Shown here: positions 1 through 9,769 of the stretch, piece by piece
Layout: each line of letters begins with the position of its first letter
Position numbering within the stretch: position 1 is the stretch's first letter
Assembly: GCA_947575805.1 (NCBI GenBank)
Contig: CANPOY010000013.1
Span: 1-61,126, forward strand
From: an uncultured Lachnospiraceae bacterium
GTDB lineage: Bacteria > Bacillota > Clostridia > Lachnospirales > Lachnospiraceae
Direction of reading: 5' to 3'
DNA: 61,126 nt
Notes under the pieces: generated by a model
The model's input: only the letters and a program-made list of their open reading frames with translations
Told to the model about the DNA's origin: nothing
Databases searched by the model: none
Made by a program: the position numbers and the translations under genes

Positions 1-969
1 GAGGACAGGGAAATATCGCCACAGCAATTACGCAATCTGATGCTGAGTGTATCAGATTCTATCGTAAATATGGAAGCAAATAACCAAGAGTTAAGTTTTG
101 AGCAGCTAAAGATGTTATATGCCGGAAATCATCTTACGCTTCGGGAGAATACGTTTGAGCAAAACCTAAATCTTTTAACACGTGACGGGACTTACAATTT
201 AATGGCGGATATTCTGGCAGATATTAATAGTTATTCAATTAAAGTCGCGGTATTTCGTGGGATAGATAAGACAAATCTGATTAAACGGAATGAATATGGT
301 TATAAATGTATGCTTGTAGCTGTGAAGCAGGTGTTAGATTATATGGAAGCGCTAAATGATACTCTAGTGGATGTGGACAGCGGCCTTAGAAAGGAGAGCA
401 GACTGTTTGATTTCCCATGTTTTAGAGAGGCATGGTTAAACGCTTGTCTGCACAATCGCTGGTCAAGACAGACACCACCAGCTGTGTATATGTTTGAAGA
501 CCGCATTGAGGTTATATCAGTGGGAGGATTACCAGAGGGGCTTACACTGGAGGAATTTTATGAGGGAAAAAGTAAACCTGTGAATCTTGAACTTCAGCAG
601 ATTATGGTGCAGTTGAATTATATAGAACAGACCGGGCATGGCGTACCTTTGATTGTATCTCGATATGGGAAAGAAGTGTTTGATATTACGGAGAATTTTA
701 TTACGGTAACAATTCCGTTAAACAAAGATAAAGTAATGGAAAGAGATTTACTAAACAAGAAGGGGGTTATATTGAATGAATGTGATAAGAAAATAATAAG
801 TGGGATGAAAGAGAACAGTAATATCACAGTGCATGAACTTAGTGGACAAATAGGGGTCGGAGTGACAACGATTACGAAACATATTCGTGTTTTAAGAGAA
901 AAAGGCATTATAAAAAGAATAGGTTCTAAGAAAAATGGACAATGGGTAATTGAAGAAGAAACTTTATAG
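1..969 (+). CDS. AlbA/Schlafen-like ATP-binding regulator, 5' truncated by window edge
   Basis: The reading frame is open from base 1, so the N-terminus lies outside the window; the ATG at 40 is internal. The visible part looks like the ATP-binding helicase-related or transcriptional regulator family with an N-terminal AlbA_2/Schlafen domain. It has the GHKL-like segment of that family (FREAWLNAC, then VYMFEDRIEVISVGGLPEGL, then IEQTGHGVPLIVSRYG), followed by a C-terminal winged-helix region with an HTH-like stretch at about residues 250-305 (TVHELSGQIGVGVTTITKHI). Such proteins are usually annotated as DNA-binding regulators and are common in accessory regions. The gene lies directly upstream of the Wadjet operon, but a debris interval separates them, so joint function is only inference. 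The family call is fairly safe; the biological role is unknown. Confidence 0.75.
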   Translation, partial: EDREISPQQLRNLMLSVSDSIVNMEANNQELSFEQLKMLYAGNHLTLRENTFEQNLNLLTRDGTYNLMADILADINSYSIKVAVFRGIDKTNLIKRNEYGYKCMLVAVKQVLDYMEALNDTLVDVDSGLRKESRLFDFPCFREAWLNACLHNRWSRQTPPAVYMFEDRIEVISVGGLPEGLTLEEFYEGKSKPVNLELQQIMVQLNYIEQTGHGVPLIVSRYGKEVFDITENFITVTIPLNKDKVMERDLLNKKGVILNECDKKIISGMKENSNITVHELSGQIGVGVTTITKHIRVLREKGIIKRIGSKKNGQWVIEEETL

Positions 970-977
970 TTTTTGGA

Positions 978-1289
978 TTGTTATGGGCAAATAAGACAAT
1001 GAGGCTTGAAATGAAGTGCTATAATAAAGGTGCGGCAGTGCAGAGCACCATTGACGAAAGCAGGCAGTTCCGACAGCCTCCAGGCAACAATCCAATAAAT
1101 TTTAGTCACAAATGTAACAAAAACTTGACCACAACAATATGTTTGAAAATCGCATTGAGGTTATATCAGTGGGAGGACTACCAGAGGGACTTACAAGACA
1201 TCGTGCAGCAAAATGATGCAGAACCGATCACTGGAATGATACATATGACATTTTTGCAGTCGACGACTGGAAGGAAGAGTGGAAAATAA
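978..1289 (+). other. Degenerate interval with gene fragments upstream of jetA
   Basis: An open frame of 103 codons runs here, but its composition is not protein-like and I do not consider it a gene. Two fragments are visible. Bases 1137-1195 closely match 488-546 of the AlbA-like gene, with about four mismatches in 59 bases, and encode the same MFENRIEVISVGGLPEGL segment. Bases 1217-1327 hold a protein-like tail in another frame (contains FAVDDWKEEWKINGLS) that ends at a TGA inside jetA. A TATAAT at 1020-1025 could be a -10 box, but no good -35 box sits at the right distance. The interval therefore looks like remnants of two lost genes. Confidence 0.6.
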
Positions 1290-2726
1290 ATGGACTATCT
1301 GCAACAAAAGAGGATAAACGTCTTTGACGTGATACCAGTCGGTTTTTTTAATTATCTTGCAAGTAACAGCAACCAACGATTATATGTGGAATGCCTGGAA
1401 CTAATATACAGGCAGTATGAGCGTGAGATTTCATACTGCATTCCGCGAAATCAAATCCGGGATACCCTTGCAATCTATTTGCTGGAAAATCATGTTGCCC
1501 TCGATGTAGATCAGGAGGCAGGTCCGATAAAGACCCATGGCGAGCTTGCAAGTGCCATTTTAAGAAAATTCTGCTCGAAAAACGTAGGGTGGCTGGAGGA
1601 GGAAAATAATGAGGCAACCTATGAGAAGCAGATTATGATGACAGAGCGGGGGATTTTGCTGGCAGAATTTCTGACACAGCTTAAGAAACCTGAGAAAGAA
1701 GAATATTCGGGCTACATCTTCAATATTTACAATACGCTTCGGAATACGGAACAGTGGGCAGAGCATCCTTACGTGAATGGCATGAAAAGTATTTACCAAA
1801 ATGCCAGGTTCCTCTCAAAATCACTAAAAAGGCTGTCAACTTTTATTCGGAAGGTGATTGAAAAGATGGTGAATGAGGAAACGCTGGAGAGTCTGACAGA
1901 AAATCTTTTAGAATACTTTGACGGCAGCTTTATCAGGGAATATTCCAGATTGACAAAACAGCAGAACATCCATATTTACCGGGGGTACATTAAAACAAGG
2001 CTGGATCAAATGAAAGAGGATACGGCGCTGCTCGACAGAATTGTCAGGGAATGTATGAAAGAGGAGGAATTGGAGGAGGCGGAGGCAAGGGATTCTGTGG
2101 AGGATATGATCCTGTCATCCAGAAGGTTCCTGACAGAAGACTATGACCGTATTATGAAGGTAATTAAGCATAAGATCAATGTATATCTTCAGGTGGCGAT
2201 TGGCCGGGCCAGGTTTTTAAGAAACCGTGAGGTGGATGAACGAGGCAATATCGAACAGACAATCAGGTATATTGTGGAGGAAATGGGGGAACTGGACTGG
2301 AAAGAAGGCCTGCCGGAGAAGATGCACGGTTTGTTTATACTTGGAACTCAGGAGTTTATTGACAGGTCATCCCTTAGGTATCCTAGGAAGCAGCGGTCTG
2401 TCAGGCATGCGGCGGTAGCGGAGATAGAGGAGATGACTCAGGAGGATATTGAGAATTCCAGAAAGGCACAGGAGAAAGAGGCATACAATCCGTTTTCGAA
2501 AGACCGGATGCGGGAATATCTCCTGCTTTGCATGGGGGAACGGGATACTTTGGCAGCCGAGGACATGCCCTTTTATGACAAGAATGATTTGCTGGCGGCT
2601 CTGTCTGCGGCAGTGTATGCGGATGAAAATGGCTTCGAGATTATTCCTGCGGAAGGATATATGGAAACCGACCATTTGCTGCTCAGGAGATTTGAAGTGA
2701 AAAGGAGAAAAGAGGATGAGTATTGA
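1290..2726 (+). CDS. jetA: Wadjet defence protein JetA (DUF5716-like)
   Basis: This 478-residue protein is the kleisin-like subunit of a Wadjet complex, the SMC-family system that recognises and cleaves closed circular DNA such as plasmids. It starts MDYLQQKRINVFDVIPVGFF, is rich in helices and charged residues, and has the size and position of JetA. The assignment rests mainly on the following three genes, which are typical JetB, JetC and JetD, and on resemblance to the JetA/DUF5716 family rather than the DUF3375 JetA of type I systems. This suggests a type III system, but the type is inferred. The start codon directly follows a TAA (1287-1289), with GGAAGGAAGAG about 10 bases upstream. The gene overlaps jetB by 11 bases, so translation is probably coupled. 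Confidence 0.85.
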   Translation: MDYLQQKRINVFDVIPVGFFNYLASNSNQRLYVECLELIYRQYEREISYCIPRNQIRDTLAIYLLENHVALDVDQEAGPIKTHGELASAILRKFCSKNVGWLEEENNEATYEKQIMMTERGILLAEFLTQLKKPEKEEYSGYIFNIYNTLRNTEQWAEHPYVNGMKSIYQNARFLSKSLKRLSTFIRKVIEKMVNEETLESLTENLLEYFDGSFIREYSRLTKQQNIHIYRGYIKTRLDQMKEDTALLDRIVRECMKEEELEEAEARDSVEDMILSSRRFLTEDYDRIMKVIKHKINVYLQVAIGRARFLRNREVDERGNIEQTIRYIVEEMGELDWKEGLPEKMHGLFILGTQEFIDRSSLRYPRKQRSVRHAAVAEIEEMTQEDIENSRKAQEKEAYNPFSKDRMREYLLLCMGERDTLAAEDMPFYDKNDLLAALSAAVYADENGFEIIPAEGYMETDHLLLRRFEVKRRKEDEY

Positions 2727-3378
2727 GCAATATATGGAGGAGTATACGTCTTCCGAGAGGGAAACTTTTCAGAGAGCATGCAGACGTTTGTTGAAGCAGA
2801 CTTTCATTGTCAGAGACCGGAACGAGGAAAGCAGAAAGCTGTATTTTTTTATTTCTAAGAATCCGGCGCCCCTTTCGGAGTATTTTCAGCTGATTGGCTT
2901 TGACATCGTGGTTGACAGGCACAATGGCGTTATCATGCTCAGCAATTACGAGAGTGAAGCGGATGGCATGAGTGTGCAGTCCAACAGGATTCAGCTGAAA
3001 AAGGATGAGAGCATTATTTTGTGCTGTCTCTGGATTATCTACATGGATAACCTGAATGAGGGAAATCTGACCAGACCAATTCTGATTTCTATCACGGATC
3101 TGAGATTTGAACTTGAAAAATTCGGAGTAAAGGATGAGGTGGACAAGTCTGTCCTGAAGCGGGCATTGGACTTGTTTTCCAGATACCAGCTAATTGAAGT
3201 GAGCGGGAAGGTGGGAGACGAGGAATGTTTGATTCGTCTCTATCCCTCGCTGGTATTTGCATTAAACACGGAAGAATTTAAGAAGTTTGTGGAAGTTACC
3301 GTAGAAAGGATGAAATGTATGAGTGCAAGGGAAATAGAAGGGGGAGAGGACGAAGAAGGTGAAACTGGAGAAGAATAG
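2716..3378 (+). CDS. jetB: Wadjet defence protein JetB (DUF4194-like)
   Basis: This 220-residue protein is the KITE/MukE-like subunit of the Wadjet complex, which dimerises and binds the kleisin JetA. It has the expected length and a tandem winged-helix appearance (LKKDESIILCCLWIIYMDN, then ITDLRFELEKFG and SVLKRALDLFSRYQLIEVSG), ending in a very acidic tail (EIEGGEDEEGETGEE). A site AAAAGGAGAAAAGAGG ending just before the ATG serves as the ribosome-binding site. The gene overlaps both jetA upstream (11 bases) and jetC downstream (20 bases). No catalytic residue is expected in this subunit. The call is firm from synteny and fold-like features; I could not run a profile search. Confidence 0.85.
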   Translation: MSIEQYMEEYTSSERETFQRACRRLLKQTFIVRDRNEESRKLYFFISKNPAPLSEYFQLIGFDIVVDRHNGVIMLSNYESEADGMSVQSNRIQLKKDESIILCCLWIIYMDNLNEGNLTRPILISITDLRFELEKFGVKDEVDKSVLKRALDLFSRYQLIEVSGKVGDEECLIRLYPSLVFALNTEEFKKFVEVTVERMKCMSAREIEGGEDEEGETGEE

Positions 3379-6300
3379 GAAAACTGCAACGAAGCTTTGT
3401 CTGATCCAATGGTCCAGATTCCAGAATGTGCAGGTAAAATTGGAAGGTTCTACACTTTTTACAGGAATTAACGGCAGCGGAAAGTCCACGATTCTGGATG
3501 CTATGACTTATCTTCTTACGGGAAACAGACAGTTTAATAAGGCGGCGAAAGATAAGGACAGAACCGTGTTGGGCTATGTGAGAGGTGACACCAGGAGCAA
3601 CGGGAAAAACAGGTATCTGCGGGCAGGAGAGGTGGTCAGCTATATTGCCATGGAGTTCTATTCCCCTGTGGATGATAACACCTTTGTGACGGGCGTCTGC
3701 ATGGAATCGCCAAATGAGACAGACTGCAAATCCTATTGGTTTGTGCTGCCTGACACGCATATGGAGGAAATCGGTTTTGCGGATATACAGGGAAAGACAA
3801 TGTGTGTATATCCAAGAAACCAGCTGACCGTAAAGGGCAAAACGGTAAAAATGTCTTTGTTTATGTCGCAGGAAAAGGGAGTAGCGCAGACACTCCGTGC
3901 ACTGGGCCTGCGCTGCGATGCGGGAAAATACCGCAGTAAGATTCTAAAAATGATGGCATTTAACCCGGAGAACAATATTGATAAGTTTATTCAGGATTGC
4001 GTGCTGGAACCCGGCAAGATAGATTCCCTGAAGGAACTCAGAGAGCAGAAACAAAAATTTGAACAGCTGAAAGGGATGTTTCACAATCTTGAGCTCAGCA
4101 GACAGAAATTGGAGATTCTGGAGAAGAAGACAGAAGAATATGAAGTGAAAAACAGGAATTACCAGATTCGTGAGCTGATGCTATCTTATCAGCAGCTTTG
4201 TGACAGAAGGGAGGAAAAAGAAAATATCATTTTCAGGATAAAGGCTCTTGAGGATAAGCTGGATTCCAACAGGAAGCGGAAAACAGGCATTGAAAGCAGG
4301 CTGGAGCAGGCGGAGGAACGGCGGCGCATTGCGGAAAGCAATGAACTCATAGGAGGTGTGGAGAACAGTATCCGTGCCCTGGAGGAGCAGCTGCGGCATC
4401 TGGAGGAAGAAATCAGTGCAAATGAAACTGCGCTGGCGGCATTGCTGCGGATGAAGGGACAGCTGGAAGGACTGCAGACATGGATAGAAAAAGAAATAGG
4501 CTTTGAGCTGTGTGACATGGAGAATATAAGGCGGTTACAGGATGAAAATGTGGATGAGAACCTGAAAAGAGAAAGTTTTCTGCGCGCCTCTGACAAAATA
4601 CTGAACTTCAGGCAGCAGCTGGGGGAGGATAAGGTACATATACAGGATAGCATTGTCCGACTCAGACAGGATATGGCGGCAAGAGAACAGGACATCAAGA
4701 ACCTGGAGTCCAATAAGATGGTGCTGCCGCAGGAGATAGAAGCGGCGAAGCAGGTGATTGCCCAGGAGTTTCAGCGAAAGGGAATCAGGACGGAGGTGCG
4801 GGTCCTTGCAGAATTGGTAAAGGAGCTGAGGGATGAGTCCTGGCGCGCGGCCATCGAGACATTTTTGGGAAGAAAGCGGTTTTATATCATTGTGCAGGGC
4901 AAATACTGCGAGGAGGCCATGCGGATTCTGCAGGACAAAAAGCTGCATCAGGCCAACGTAGTGATTACTGACAAGCTTCCGGAGACAGATGAGGAACCCG
5001 GCTCTGCAGCGGAGTTGTTGTCCATTCCCAACATTTATGCCAGAAGATACGCAAATTATTTATTGAACGGTATCCATCGGTGCGAGTCGTTGGAGGAGCT
5101 TCATGAGCATCCAAGGGGCGGTTTGATGAAAAACGGTATGCTTGCCAAAAGTTATGCGGTATCCATGATGGACATGAAAAAGACAAGGTTCTATCTGGGA
5201 GCTGATGCTATCAAGCTGCAGCTTGCCCAGCTGAAAGAGGAACAGAAGGCGGAAGGGAAAAGCCTGGAAGCCAGTCGCAACCGTTTGCTGCAAACAGAGG
5301 AGAGAATCAAAGAGATTGATGCTGTGGAATGGAAAGCAGAGCGCTATGACTTTGACGCACCAAGAAAAATCCGGCAAAACAGGATACAGCGGGATACTTT
5401 GCAGGGGCAGAAGGAAGACCTTGAGAATAACCCTGAATTTATGGCGGTTATGGAAGAAGTGAAGCAGGCCAGGGAGCAATGCAAGGAGATACAGGAGGAG
5501 AGGGACGAAGTAGTAGGGGATATCCGGGGATGTGAGGACGGACTAAAACAGGAAAGGGAAAAGCAGAAGACCATCGCGGGAGAAATCTATGAGGCGGAGC
5601 AAAATTATGAGGAGATGCGGCTTCGTTTTCTGGAACTGGAATCGGCAATGCTGGCAGAATATCAGAAGCTGCGCAGTAAATCCGACTCCTGCCTGGTCAT
5701 AAAGGAAAAGACAGTCAGTAATCTAAGGGCTGAGAGAGAAAACTGTATAAAGGAGATGGAAAATCTGCAGGTGGCATATGCCAAGCTTGCGGAAATTGAT
5801 TTAAACAGACGGGGAGTGTCTTTTATCCCATTTTACAGGGGACAGCTTAAGGAAATATCAAATGTCAGATTGGAAGAGGTTTCTGTGAAGCTTGCGGAAC
5901 AGGCAAAGACGCTGGAAAGTGCATTTATGAATGATTTTGTGGCAGAAATCAATGAGATGGTATCCAATGCCCGAACGGAGATTGAGTTAATAAACAGGGA
6001 GCTGAAGCAGCTGCCATTCGGAAGCGATACCTATCGGTTTGTGATGGAGGAAAAGGCGGACAGAAAGGATTTCTTCAGAATCTGCAGAAAGATGGAAGAA
6101 TTAGGTTCCTCTGAATTTTACCTGGCTGGAAGCCGGATGGACGAGGAACTGGAGCATGATATTCGGAGCTTTATGGATGTCATTCTGGAAGAAGAGGACG
6201 AGGAAGAGTACACTGATTACCGCAGATATTTTACTTATGATATGCGGATTTTTACGAATCAGGGAGATGAGGAGATAGAGACGGATCTTTCCAGAAAGCA

Positions 6301-6622
6301 GGGCTCTGCCAGTAACGGAGAGAAGCAGACACCTTATTTTATTATACTGGCTGCAAGCCTGATGCAGTGTTATCCCAAGAGTAATTGCTGTGTGCGGCTG
6401 GCATTTATTGACGAAGCCTTTTCGGCGTTGTCCAGAGAAAGGATCGAACAGATGGTGCGATATTTTGAAGAAAATCACTTTCAGGTCATTTATGCGGCAC
6501 CGCCGGAAAAAATAGGCAGTATCGGAACCTTTATTCAATCTACCGTAAGTCTTGTGATTACGGGGCGCTACACAAATATGATAGAAGGGCTGGTTAAGGT
6601 GAATGAAATTTCCGAACAATAA
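3359..6622 (+). CDS. jetC: Wadjet SMC-like ATPase JetC
   Basis: This 1087-residue SMC/MukB-like ATPase is the DNA-loop-extruding motor of the Wadjet complex. The Walker A motif GINGSGKST is at residues 36-44. Two long coiled-coil stretches flank a hinge-like middle around residues 470-620. The ABC signature region (SASNGEKQTPYF) is near residue 982, and the Walker B motif LAFIDE is at 1014-1019 with D1018 and E1019. All ATPase motifs are intact. I chose the GTG start at 3359, inside the jetB tail, because GGGGGAGAGG lies about 8 bases upstream and it begins the domain directly (MKLEKNRKTATKLCLIQW). The stop overlaps jetD by 20 bases. Confidence 0.92.
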   Translation: MKLEKNRKTATKLCLIQWSRFQNVQVKLEGSTLFTGINGSGKSTILDAMTYLLTGNRQFNKAAKDKDRTVLGYVRGDTRSNGKNRYLRAGEVVSYIAMEFYSPVDDNTFVTGVCMESPNETDCKSYWFVLPDTHMEEIGFADIQGKTMCVYPRNQLTVKGKTVKMSLFMSQEKGVAQTLRALGLRCDAGKYRSKILKMMAFNPENNIDKFIQDCVLEPGKIDSLKELREQKQKFEQLKGMFHNLELSRQKLEILEKKTEEYEVKNRNYQIRELMLSYQQLCDRREEKENIIFRIKALEDKLDSNRKRKTGIESRLEQAEERRRIAESNELIGGVENSIRALEEQLRHLEEEISANETALAALLRMKGQLEGLQTWIEKEIGFELCDMENIRRLQDENVDENLKRESFLRASDKILNFRQQLGEDKVHIQDSIVRLRQDMAAREQDIKNLESNKMVLPQEIEAAKQVIAQEFQRKGIRTEVRVLAELVKELRDESWRAAIETFLGRKRFYIIVQGKYCEEAMRILQDKKLHQANVVITDKLPETDEEPGSAAELLSIPNIYARRYANYLLNGIHRCESLEELHEHPRGGLMKNGMLAKSYAVSMMDMKKTRFYLGADAIKLQLAQLKEEQKAEGKSLEASRNRLLQTEERIKEIDAVEWKAERYDFDAPRKIRQNRIQRDTLQGQKEDLENNPEFMAVMEEVKQAREQCKEIQEERDEVVGDIRGCEDGLKQEREKQKTIAGEIYEAEQNYEEMRLRFLELESAMLAEYQKLRSKSDSCLVIKEKTVSNLRAERENCIKEMENLQVAYAKLAEIDLNRRGVSFIPFYRGQLKEISNVRLEEVSVKLAEQAKTLESAFMNDFVAEINEMVSNARTEIELINRELKQLPFGSDTYRFVMEEKADRKDFFRICRKMEELGSSEFYLAGSRMDEELEHDIRSFMDVILEEEDEEEYTDYRRYFTYDMRIFTNQGDEEIETDLSRKQGSASNGEKQTPYFIILAASLMQCYPKSNCCVRLAFIDEAFSALSRERIEQMVRYFEENHFQVIYAAPPEKIGSIGTFIQSTVSLVITGRYTNMIEGLVKVNEISEQ

Positions 6623-7847
6623 AAATCAGGAAAAAGTACTGCAGCTTTTACTGGACCAATATGAAAAGAGTAAAACCTATACGGGAGATAACAGGAAGAA
6701 GCAGACATTTTCTGTTTCCCCGGGGAAGATTTGTAGCAAATATGCCGACAGTTTTGCGGATATAGGGGAGATAGAAGATTTTGAAAGAGATATGTATGAG
6801 CTTTCGGACAAAGCACTTGTGAAGCTGGTTCTTCAAGATGGTGAAATCAGGCGTATCGCCGCCATTGAAGAAAAAATACCGGAATATTACAAAATTTTAG
6901 ACAGGGAGGAAAAGAGGGAACTTTTAGTACGGGAAAGAAAACTTTACGAAAGTTATGTTGGGAAGCATCCCACTCTGGATAATTTTTGCAGACAGCAGCT
7001 TGCCAGGCTTGATCGGGGGAATAAAGCGGATTATCCGTTAAAGAGGGCGGAAGAACTGCTTAAGCTGGTGGTAAGGGTTCTGGAGAACCGGGAGGAGATT
7101 TTGGAGAGGGAACTTTCCATTGGTCTTTTAGGGGACAGCAAGGTTTTTGAAAAATCCTACCGCACCGCTGTATGCAATATTTTGGAGAAAAATGGGGATT
7201 ATGGTGAGAAATTATATGGAATTTCAAATGCGCGGGAAAAGGAGCTGGTTATCCTGGGGGAACACAACATCCATGCGAATCCTTCTTACATTTATCTGAG
7301 GGGACATGGGGAATTTGTGCTGGGGAATGGAACTACACTGCGGATTACGCCGGACTATCCGATAGCACTCTCTGCACAGGCAGCGGAGGGGATGAAAGGG
7401 GTTCGGATAATGTGCAAAACAGCGATGACGGTGGAAAACCTCACAACATTTCACAGAATGCAAAGTGAGGAGGTATTTCATATTTATTTGAGCGGTTACC
7501 ATAACACGCTGAAGCAGTATGTAATTAAGCGCCTGTCCGTGGAAAACCCGATGCTGAAATGGTATCACTTTGGTGACTTGGATCCGGACGGTTTTTTTAT
7601 TCTGGAGCATTTAAAAAGAGGAACAGGGATTGCCTTTAAAGCGTTCCATATGGGGATTGAGGATTTAGTGAGATACAGAGATTTTGGGAAAAGCCTGGAG
7701 GAAAATGACAGGAAGAAAGTGGAGACTCTAATGGCGCGGGGGCTGTATAGGAAGGAGTTGTCCTATATGTTGCAGGAGAATATAAAGCTGGAGCAGGAAA
7801 TCATTAGTTGGAAGGAGAAAGAACTTAACAACCTGACATTGATTTAA
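6603..7847 (+). CDS. jetD: Wadjet nuclease subunit JetD (Toprim)
   Basis: This 414-residue protein is the topoisomerase VI-like nuclease subunit that cuts the DNA captured by the JetABC motor. The C-terminal Toprim fold is visible: the acidic residue in TVENLTTF is E278, and the DxDxD motif in HFGDLDPDGF is D325, D327 and D329. All are present, so the nuclease should be active. The N-terminal 200 residues look like the arm/winged-helix part that binds JetC. Translation starts inside the last codons of jetC, and no promoter is visible between the genes, which fits one four-gene operon. Confidence 0.9.
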   Translation: MKFPNNKNQEKVLQLLLDQYEKSKTYTGDNRKKQTFSVSPGKICSKYADSFADIGEIEDFERDMYELSDKALVKLVLQDGEIRRIAAIEEKIPEYYKILDREEKRELLVRERKLYESYVGKHPTLDNFCRQQLARLDRGNKADYPLKRAEELLKLVVRVLENREEILERELSIGLLGDSKVFEKSYRTAVCNILEKNGDYGEKLYGISNAREKELVILGEHNIHANPSYIYLRGHGEFVLGNGTTLRITPDYPIALSAQAAEGMKGVRIMCKTAMTVENLTTFHRMQSEEVFHIYLSGYHNTLKQYVIKRLSVENPMLKWYHFGDLDPDGFFILEHLKRGTGIAFKAFHMGIEDLVRYRDFGKSLEENDRKKVETLMARGLYRKELSYMLQENIKLEQEIISWKEKELNNLTLI

Positions 7848-7999
7848 CATGAATTTTAATAAAGGGGGGTTCGAAGTGTATTGCGACGGTTTATGATAAC
7901 GGCACTTGTTTAAATAGAAAGTGGGATGATGAAAAAGAGTTAAGGCATATTATTTGGCAGGGAATATTAGCCAAGATTAATCAGGAGGAAAGGGCAAAA

Positions 8000-9637
8000 A
8001 TGAATACCGAATCAAAAAACATACTAAAAAAATCTGCCGGCAATTTATTTACGGCGGGACTTGCCGTCTGTTTGGGTTCAGGCTTGAGTATCATTTATTT
8101 GGAGTGCATTAGACTTTTGTCGGACAGTATTTTAACAAAAAATACGAGCAGAATATGGGGTATATTTGCAGTATTTTCAGTGAGCTTAATTATATCAGCG
8201 TTGCTTCTCTGCGTTCAAAACAGTAAGGCTTTGACAATTAAGCAAAGACTGATTGAATCACTGGAGCAAAATGCTATAGATATTTGGCTTGGCTCAAATT
8301 ATAAAAACAATGAAAATACCGAAAAGATGCTTCCCATTATGCGAAAGGATATTTTTACATATTCTGAGCAGCTTTCAGGACTGATACTAAAAATTTTAGG
8401 AACTGCTGTTTCAGTAATTCTGACAAGTATATATGTGATTATGATTGAGCCTTGGCTTTTGGCTTTGACCATTTTCATATCCCTGGCGGCAATTTCAATT
8501 AGCGCCTACAGGGGAAGAAAGCTGCCGGAACAGAATGAAAAGCTTTATTTTCATATGGGAGCAATTTATAATCACAATGCGGAGCTGATACGAAATCGTG
8601 AAGCTGCCTATGTACTCAACGGTGAAAGGGTTATTAAACCCTATCAAAAAGAGATTGCAGATTATAAAATCGACCAGGGAAAAATTTTAGGCACAATGAC
8701 ACTGCAAAGAATTTTAGGCTCGGCAAACACAATTTTGAATACCTGCATCATACTGATCATCGGGGGATACGGGGTTTCCAGGGGCAGCATTGAAATCAGC
8801 GATTTAATTGTGCTTTTGGCGGCTGTGGGATTTTTGACCAATACTCTATATCAAATTCCCGCCTGCATTTCAGATTATCAGCAGCTTAAGGGTATGGACA
8901 GCAGAATCAATGCTTTGCTGACCTCACAGGTCGAAGTTTCCGATGGATTTGAAGAAGCGGCAAAAATTACTTCCATTTCAGCACAAAATTTAAGCTTTGC
9001 CTATGAAGACGCAAGAGGGGCATTGCAAGGAAAAAATCTCTTTGAAAACCTAAATATAGACTTAAAATCAGGTGAATGTCTGATTTTAAATGGACCGTCA
9101 GGCTGCGGTAAATCCACTCTGCTGAAAATTTTTGCAGATATTTTAAAATGCTATGAAGGAAATATAATTAGTAACGGTAAAAATCTGAAGAATATTAAGG
9201 AAAACTCCTTTTGGAACAGAATTTTGTATTTAAGTCAGGAACCTCAGCTTATTTCAGGCACAATTAAAGAAAATATTACAATGTTTCAAGATGCAGATGA
9301 AATGAAGCTCAATTACGCCCTGGAGCAAACAGGATTGAAAAACCTAATCCCCAAATTTGAAAGGGGTATAGACACCCATATTTCCATGCTTAATCTGTCT
9401 TCAGGAGAACAGCAGAGAATATGTCTTGCCAGAGCTTTTTACGGAGATTATGACGTAATCATTTCCGATGAAAGTTTCTCCGCAGTTGACCCTGACTCAC
9501 GCAAGGAGATATTCGGAAAAATCCTTACACAACTCAAAGAAAAATCTCAAATACTGATTATGTCCTCACATACGGATTTTGATTATAATTCCCAGGGTTT
9601 TGTAAAGATTCTCAACATGGAAAAAAAGGCGGAATAA
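8000..9637 (+). CDS. ABC exporter half-transporter, permease plus ATPase (first of pair)
   Basis: This 545-residue protein has an N-terminal membrane domain of about six helices (residues ~15-310) and a C-terminal nucleotide-binding domain. The Walker A motif GPSGCGKST is near residue 365; the signature LSSGEQQR and the Walker B region DVIISDESFSAVD follow. It starts after a strong CAGGAGGAAAGGG site. The same frame is open back to about 7850 and reads as protein-like (NGTCLNRKWDDEKELRHIIW), so a remnant of another gene may precede it. Together with the next gene it should form a heterodimeric exporter. There is no peptidase C39 domain and no precursor peptide gene nearby, so the substrate is unknown. 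Codon use is AT-rich compared with the genes after 11.7 kb. Confidence 0.8.
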   Translation: MNTESKNILKKSAGNLFTAGLAVCLGSGLSIIYLECIRLLSDSILTKNTSRIWGIFAVFSVSLIISALLLCVQNSKALTIKQRLIESLEQNAIDIWLGSNYKNNENTEKMLPIMRKDIFTYSEQLSGLILKILGTAVSVILTSIYVIMIEPWLLALTIFISLAAISISAYRGRKLPEQNEKLYFHMGAIYNHNAELIRNREAAYVLNGERVIKPYQKEIADYKIDQGKILGTMTLQRILGSANTILNTCIILIIGGYGVSRGSIEISDLIVLLAAVGFLTNTLYQIPACISDYQQLKGMDSRINALLTSQVEVSDGFEEAAKITSISAQNLSFAYEDARGALQGKNLFENLNIDLKSGECLILNGPSGCGKSTLLKIFADILKCYEGNIISNGKNLKNIKENSFWNRILYLSQEPQLISGTIKENITMFQDADEMKLNYALEQTGLKNLIPKFERGIDTHISMLNLSSGEQQRICLARAFYGDYDVIISDESFSAVDPDSRKEIFGKILTQLKEKSQILIMSSHTDFDYNSQGFVKILNMEKKAE

Positions 9638-9694
9638 ACTCTCTGAAGAGCAATTTATTCAACCGGGAATTTGTGCAGAAGCATCACAAACTTT

Positions 9695-9715
9695 CATGAT
9701 CGCAGGGCAGAATCT
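9695..9715 (+). terminator. Hairpin between the two ABC genes
   Basis: A perfect 8-base stem (GGCAGAAT and ATTCTGCC) with a 5-base loop lies in the 132-base gap between the two ABC transporter genes. No T-run follows, so it is more likely an mRNA stabiliser or attenuator-like hairpin than a true terminator. Confidence 0.35.
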
Positions 9716-9769
9716 GATATTCTGCCAGCGTTCCTCAGCATAGAATGCTTCGGAATGGGGGAAAAATAA

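Noticed and set aside
978..1289. 103-codon frame upstream of jetA as a fifth Wadjet gene
   Set aside because: Composition is not protein-like; parts match fragments of other genes in different frames.
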